From JACTUA01 sp035506435 (GTDB lineage: Archaea; Halobacteriota; Methanomicrobia; Methanomicrobiales; JACTUA01), in the NCBI GenBank assembly GCA_035506435.1, contig DATJPK010000013.1, forward strand, positions 1 through 8,633: a stretch of 8,633 nt of DNA. Direction: 5' to 3'. Positions 5,941-8,633 of this stretch are shown in pieces. The translations under genes were made by a program, and so were the position numbers. The notes beneath the pieces are model-generated. The model was given only the letters and a program-made list of their open reading frames with translations. It made no database searches and was not told the origin of the DNA. Numbering within the stretch: position 1 is the first letter of the stretch; the number at the start of each line of letters is the position of its first letter.

Positions 5941-6255
5941 ATGACCCTTGAGTTTCTCGAGACCCTGCGGCCGAAGCGGGAAAACTACGTCGCGACGATG
6001 ACCCCGGAAGAGAAGGCGGTCATGGGGGCGCACTTCACCTACAACGACCGGCTCTTTGCCGAGGGGAAGATCCTCGTCGGGGGCGCGGCAACCGACGGGT
6101 CAATCGGCATCATCGTCCTCAGGGTCGGGTCGGCAGAGGAGGCGCGGGAGATTTACGAGAACGATCCCGCCGTGAAGGCCGGGATTGGATATCCCGAGCT
6201 CCACCCGTTCAGGATGGGGCTCTACGCGGGTGGGAAAGTCGAGGTCAGAAAGTGA
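5941..6255 (+). CDS. YCII-family protein
   Basis: A 104-residue cytoplasmic protein with the ferredoxin-like YCII fold. TMTPEEKAVMGAHFTYNDRLFAEGKIL holds the conserved helix with H31. It is followed by VGGAATDGSIGIIVLRV (strands), SAEEAREIYENDPAVKAGIG with the family's D75-P76 pair, and the closing strand ELHPFRMGLY. YCII proteins are small dimers; some act as enzymes in aromatic-ring or dehalogenation chemistry through the conserved His/Asp pair, but most, including this one, have no known substrate. In-frame starts also exist at 5914 (ATG, with GGAG only 2 nt upstream) and 5878 (TTG). The ATG at 5941 is chosen because the family match begins close to it, though it has no visible Shine-Dalgarno, so the start is uncertain. 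A noncoding structured region follows directly. Confidence 0.8.
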   Translation: MTLEFLETLRPKRENYVATMTPEEKAVMGAHFTYNDRLFAEGKILVGGAATDGSIGIIVLRVGSAEEAREIYENDPAVKAGIGYPELHPFRMGLYAGGKVEVRK

Positions 6256-6262
6256 TGGGATG

Positions 6263-6433
6263 CTCACTGGTCGGCCCCTGCCTGAAGGCAGGGTGATCCG
6301 GGTCGGTTTTCTGATGACCTGACGCCCTGCCATTGGCGGGGGCGACGGGTGAGAGAACCTTCAGGCTTTCGAACCCTCGCTGGTCGCACCACGCCTGATG
6401 GCGTGTCGCTCCAGCTCCGGTTCTGATGAACCG
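6263..6433 (+). repeat. Structured noncoding stretch with two diverged copies of a two-hairpin element
   Basis: No gene is seen between the YCII stop (6255) and the pgk stop (6438). Copy A (about 6263-6319) and copy B (about 6376-6433) align over some 55 bases at roughly 70% identity with one gap. Shared blocks are CTGGTCG, GCCTGAWGGC and CTGATGA. Each has a closing stem (A: CTGG 6267-6270 with CCGG 6298-6301; B: GCTGG 6379-6383 with CCAGC 6411-6415). Inside lies a hairpin with a TGAA or TGAT loop (A stem 6276-6282/6287-6293; B stem 6390-6395/6400-6405). A third hairpin follows (B: CGGTTC-TGAT-GAACCG, 6418-6433; imperfect in A). Paired bases differ between copies but keep pairing. A further hairpin (6325-6331/6335-6341) lies between them. 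It could be a noncoding RNA, or the ends of a small IS200/IS605-type mobile element relic. The strand is assigned because G-U pairs in the stems favour plus. Confidence 0.6.
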
Positions 6434-6437
6434 TCGC

Positions 6438-7658
6438 TTACCCAAACTTCTTCTTCGACAGCTCGAGGGCCTCGACCGCCGGGAGCTTCTTCCCCGTCAG
6501 GAACTCGATGCAGGCCCCGCCGCCCGTGGAGACATGGGTGACCTTCCCCTCGAGGCCGAGCTTCTCCACCATCGCCCCCGTGTGCCCGCCGCCGATGACC
6601 GAGAAGGGCACCCGGGAGGTGGCGTTCAGGAGCTCGATCGTCCCGAGAGAGAAGGGTTCCTCCTCGAAGACCCCGGCCGGGCCGTTGAAGATGACCGTCC
6701 CCGAGGCAAGGATCCGGTCGGTCATCTCCTCGATGGCGTCCACCCCGATGTCGAGAACCGGGGCGTCTTTCGGGATGGCATCCACCGGGAATTCTGCCCG
6801 GTCATTGTCTTTGCGCACGGCAACCCATGACGGCATCTGGATCCTCGGGCCATGCCTCTCAAGGAGCTCACGGGCGAGCTCGATCTGCTTCACGTATTCG
6901 AGCTTGTGGATGAGCTGCGTCGAGGGCTCGCCGATGTCATAGCCCTTCGCGAGAAGAAAGACGTTTGCCACGACACCGGTCACGATGACCGCGTCCGCGA
7001 TCCCGTGGTCGAGCATGTGGGCCATGACCGCGATGGAGTCGTCCACCTTCGTGCCGCCCATCACGGCGGTCACCGGCCGCTGGGTCGCGGCAAGCGCCCG
7101 CGAGAGCATCGAGACCTCCTTCTCCATGAGGAGGCCTGCCACCGAGCGCATGGCAAGGGGGAGGCCGACCACCGTCGGCTGCGACCGGTGGGCCGTCCCG
7201 AAGGCGTCGTTCACGAAGAGGTCGCCCATCGCTGCGAGCCCCTTCACGAGGAGGGTCTTTGCCGCCTGCTCGGCCGGCATCTTCAGGTTCTCCTCGGCCG
7301 AGAACCGGACGTTCTCGAGCATCAGGATCTCGCCCGGGGCGAGGGACTTTGCCGCCTCCTTTGCCCGGGCGCCGATGATGTCGTCGAGGTACCGGACCGG
7401 CCGGCGGAGGAGCCGGCCCAGCCGCCCGGCATGGGCCTCGAGGGTGGTGAAGTCCTTCTTCCCCGGCCGGGACTGGTGGGAGATGATGACGAGCTTCGCG
7501 TCCCGGAGACGCTCGATGGTGGGGATGTGCTCCCGGAAGCGCTTGTCGTCGAGGATCTGGTTCGAGAAGGGGTCGATGGGGGAGTTGAGGTCGAGGCGGA
7601 GGAGGACGGTCCTCCCGGCCCACCGCACCTCGTCCAGGGTCCCGATGGTACCGGCCAT
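6438..7658 (-). CDS. pgk: Phosphoglycerate kinase
   Basis: Cytoplasmic kinase (EC 2.7.2.3) that interconverts 3-phosphoglycerate plus ATP and 1,3-bisphosphoglycerate plus ADP; in a methanogen it would mainly run towards gluconeogenesis. At 406 residues it has normal length and is complete. Substrate-side motifs: RLDLNSPI (21-28), SHQSRPG (60-66), LENVRF (114-119) and NDAFGTAHR (150-158). Nucleotide-side motifs: GGTKVDDS (201-208), GPAGVFE (326-332), GGGHT (356-360) and STGGGA (377-382). SHQSRPG, and His in place of the Asp of bacterial GGGDT, are to my knowledge archaeal variants and not signs of damage. The ATG at 7658 has AAGGAG (7665-7670) 6 nt upstream and lies 17 nt after the atpD stop, so it is probably the last gene of the ATP synthase transcript. 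The structured element begins right after its stop. Confidence 0.96.
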   Translation of the reverse strand: MAGTIGTLDEVRWAGRTVLLRLDLNSPIDPFSNQILDDKRFREHIPTIERLRDAKLVIISHQSRPGKKDFTTLEAHAGRLGRLLRRPVRYLDDIIGARAKEAAKSLAPGEILMLENVRFSAEENLKMPAEQAAKTLLVKGLAAMGDLFVNDAFGTAHRSQPTVVGLPLAMRSVAGLLMEKEVSMLSRALAATQRPVTAVMGGTKVDDSIAVMAHMLDHGIADAVIVTGVVANVFLLAKGYDIGEPSTQLIHKLEYVKQIELARELLERHGPRIQMPSWVAVRKDNDRAEFPVDAIPKDAPVLDIGVDAIEEMTDRILASGTVIFNGPAGVFEEEPFSLGTIELLNATSRVPFSVIGGGHTGAMVEKLGLEGKVTHVSTGGGACIEFLTGKKLPAVEALELSKKKFG

Positions 7659-7664
7659 TTCAGT

Positions 7665-7670
7665 CTCCTT
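7665..7670 (-). promoter_or_regulatory. Ribosome binding site of pgk inside the atpD-pgk gap
   Basis: Read on the minus strand it is AAGGAG, 6 nt before the pgk ATG. It occupies much of the 17-nt gap, leaving no room for a promoter between atpD and pgk and supporting co-transcription. Confidence 0.75.
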
Positions 7671-7675
7671 TCCCG

Positions 7676-8305
7676 CTACTCCTTGTGGGTCGCCTTGATC
7701 TTCTTCAGCCTGAAGAGCTCCTCGCGCTCCATCTCGTCGAGGCGCATCTTGATGAAGTCCCGGGCGGCGGTGAGCTCGGGGATGACCTTGAACTCGAGGG
7801 CATTCACCCGCCGCTTCGTGGACTCGATCTCGTCGAGGAGTCGCTTCATCGTCGTCTCGATCTCGGCTGACCTGATGACCGCGTCCACGAGCTCCTCGTA
7901 CGCGGTCGCCGTCTCGTCCATGACTGACGAGGTGGCGAGGATGCCGTAGCCCCGCTCGAAGATGCCCTTTCGCACCTTCGTTGCCTCGATCTGGGGCACC
8001 ACGACGCCCATGATGTTCTTCGGCTTGAGCGCGATGGAGGGGGTCTCCTTCACCGAGAAGGCTGCGGACTTCATGGCGATGGAGCCCTCCACGGTGTTCG
8101 CGAGGTCGCTCATCCGTGCCGCCTTCTTCTGCTTCTCCTGCAGGTCCTCCCGCGTCGTCTTCGCCTTCTCGAGGACGCTGAAGAACTCGAGGATCAGCCC
8201 GTCCCGTTTCATCTTCAGGATATTATAGCCCCGCTCCGAGAGCCGGATCTTGCGCTTCAGCTGGATGAGCTCGGAACGGGTGGGCTTGATGTCGCGGATG
8301 GCCAT
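7676..8305 (-). CDS. atpD: A-type ATP synthase subunit D
   Basis: A 209-residue central-stalk subunit of the archaeal A1A0 ATP synthase, which turns with subunit F inside the A3B3 head and couples rotation to ATP synthesis. The family pattern is complete. The N-terminal long helix starts MAIRDIKPTRSELIQLKRKI and runs through LILEFFSVLEKAKTTREDL. A middle beta-rich part (KNIMGVVVPQIEATKV) and the glycine-rich RGYGILATSSVMDETA lead into the C-terminal long coiled-coil helix, which holds IESTKRRVNALEFKVIPEL and ends at FIKMRLDEMEREELFRLKKI. Length is typical. Its start is 6 nt after the atpB stop, with AGGGG just upstream, in the usual methanogen order B then D. The promoter of the operon lies outside the window. 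Confidence 0.96.
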   Translation of the reverse strand: MAIRDIKPTRSELIQLKRKIRLSERGYNILKMKRDGLILEFFSVLEKAKTTREDLQEKQKKAARMSDLANTVEGSIAMKSAAFSVKETPSIALKPKNIMGVVVPQIEATKVRKGIFERGYGILATSSVMDETATAYEELVDAVIRSAEIETTMKRLLDEIESTKRRVNALEFKVIPELTAARDFIKMRLDEMEREELFRLKKIKATHKE

Positions 8306-8311
8306 GGGGGG

Positions 8312-8633
8312 TTACCCCTGGGGCGCCGCCTGGGCGGGCGCCTCCTTCTTACCGGCTTTGAACTTCGGGTGGTACTTCTCGATGAGCGGCCGGTCGATCC
8401 GCACCAGCTGCTCGACGGGCAGCATCGACAGGAGCTCCCAGGCGAGGTCGAGTGTCTGGATGATGGAACGGTCCTCGCTCGGGCCCTGCCTCACGAACCG
8501 GTCCTCGAACTGGTCCGCGAACTCGAGGAAGAGCCGGTCCCGCTCGGAGAGGGCCTCCTTCCCCACGATGGCCACGAGGCCCCGGAGGTCGTTCCCCTCG
8601 GCATAGGCCGCGTAGCACTGGTCCGAGACCTTC
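8312..8633 (-). CDS. atpB: A-type ATP synthase subunit B, C-terminal part (5' end outside window)
   Basis: The minus-strand frame is open from the window edge and reads KVSDQCYAAYAEGNDLRGLV, so the gene starts beyond the window; an apparent GTG start at 8575 is an internal valine. About 106 residues are visible. They match the C-terminal helical domain of the non-catalytic B subunit of the A1 head: VAIVGKEALSERDRLFLEFA, then FEDRFVRQGPSEDRSI, LDLAWELLSMLP and IEKYHPKF, followed by a low-complexity tail AGKKEAPAQAAPQG. In the family this domain contacts neighbouring head subunits and the stalk. It is followed 6 nt later by atpD. Confidence 0.95.
   Translation of the reverse strand, partial: KVSDQCYAAYAEGNDLRGLVAIVGKEALSERDRLFLEFADQFEDRFVRQGPSEDRSIIQTLDLAWELLSMLPVEQLVRIDRPLIEKYHPKFKAGKKEAPAQAAPQG

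Noticed and set aside
6356..6360. pgk GGGHT motif as a damaged nucleotide site (coding near residues 356-360)
   Set aside because: All other PGK motifs are intact and His at this place appears to be usual in archaeal enzymes, so it is not treated as a defect. The coordinates given mark residue numbers within the protein, not bases.
6345..6380. TTCGAA with flanking GGGT/ACCC as a tRNA T-arm
   Set aside because: The 5-bp stem next to TTCGAA does not pair on either strand, and no anticodon or D-arm is present.
6311..6433. CTGATGA motifs as hammerhead ribozyme cores or C/D-box RNAs
   Set aside because: No GAAA core partner follows either motif, and the C and D box spacing needed for a guide is missing. 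In copy B the motif is simply the loop of a perfect hairpin.
6852..7949. 365-codon plus-strand frame opposite pgk and atpD
   Set aside because: It is antisense to two well-supported genes, spans their junction and has biased, domain-less composition.

Overview
The window is GC-rich archaeal DNA, most likely from a euryarchaeal methanogen of the Methanomicrobiales type. The evidence is A-type (archaeal/vacuolar) ATP synthase subunits B and D, an archaeal-style phosphoglycerate kinase, AT-rich TATA-like boxes in otherwise GC-rich spacers, and several small membrane proteins and winged-helix regulators of archaeal character. The genus cannot be fixed from the sequence alone.

Layout: (1) Positions 1-2012, plus strand: the C-terminal half of a SAM-dependent methyltransferase cut by the window edge, a YdjM/DUF457-type membrane metal-dependent hydrolase, and a stand-alone LytS-type 5TM receptor domain with no kinase or other output domain. 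(2) Positions 2092-3765: a minus-strand SRPBCC/AHSA1 protein divergent from a plus-strand pair, an unknown four-TM membrane protein followed 2 nt later by a small winged-helix regulator. The spacer between them carries three perfect tandem copies of a 15-bp unit just upstream of a strong TATA box. (3) Positions 3854-5484: a short lipoprotein and, 8 nt later, a secreted, C-terminally anchored beta-propeller protein. (4) Positions 5485-5940: a convergent hairpin, a tiny two-TM membrane protein on the minus strand, and a TATA box between it and a plus-strand YCII-family gene. (5) Positions 6256-6437: a noncoding stretch with two diverged copies of a structured element. They share the same two-hairpin architecture, and the paired bases change together. 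(6) Positions 6438-8633, minus strand: the end of the A-type ATP synthase operon (atpB, atpD) with pgk directly downstream.

How the genes work together: atpB, atpD and pgk read as one transcription unit (gaps 6 and 17 nt), linking the membrane ATP synthase to an ATP-using gluconeogenic enzyme. The 4-TM protein plus winged-helix gene, and the lipoprotein plus propeller gene, each look like two-gene operons of unknown purpose. The best candidate for something undescribed is the structured intergenic element at 6263-6433. The second is the 15-bp triple repeat at 2718-2762. No CRISPR array, rRNA, tRNA, complete insertion sequence or defence system was seen.
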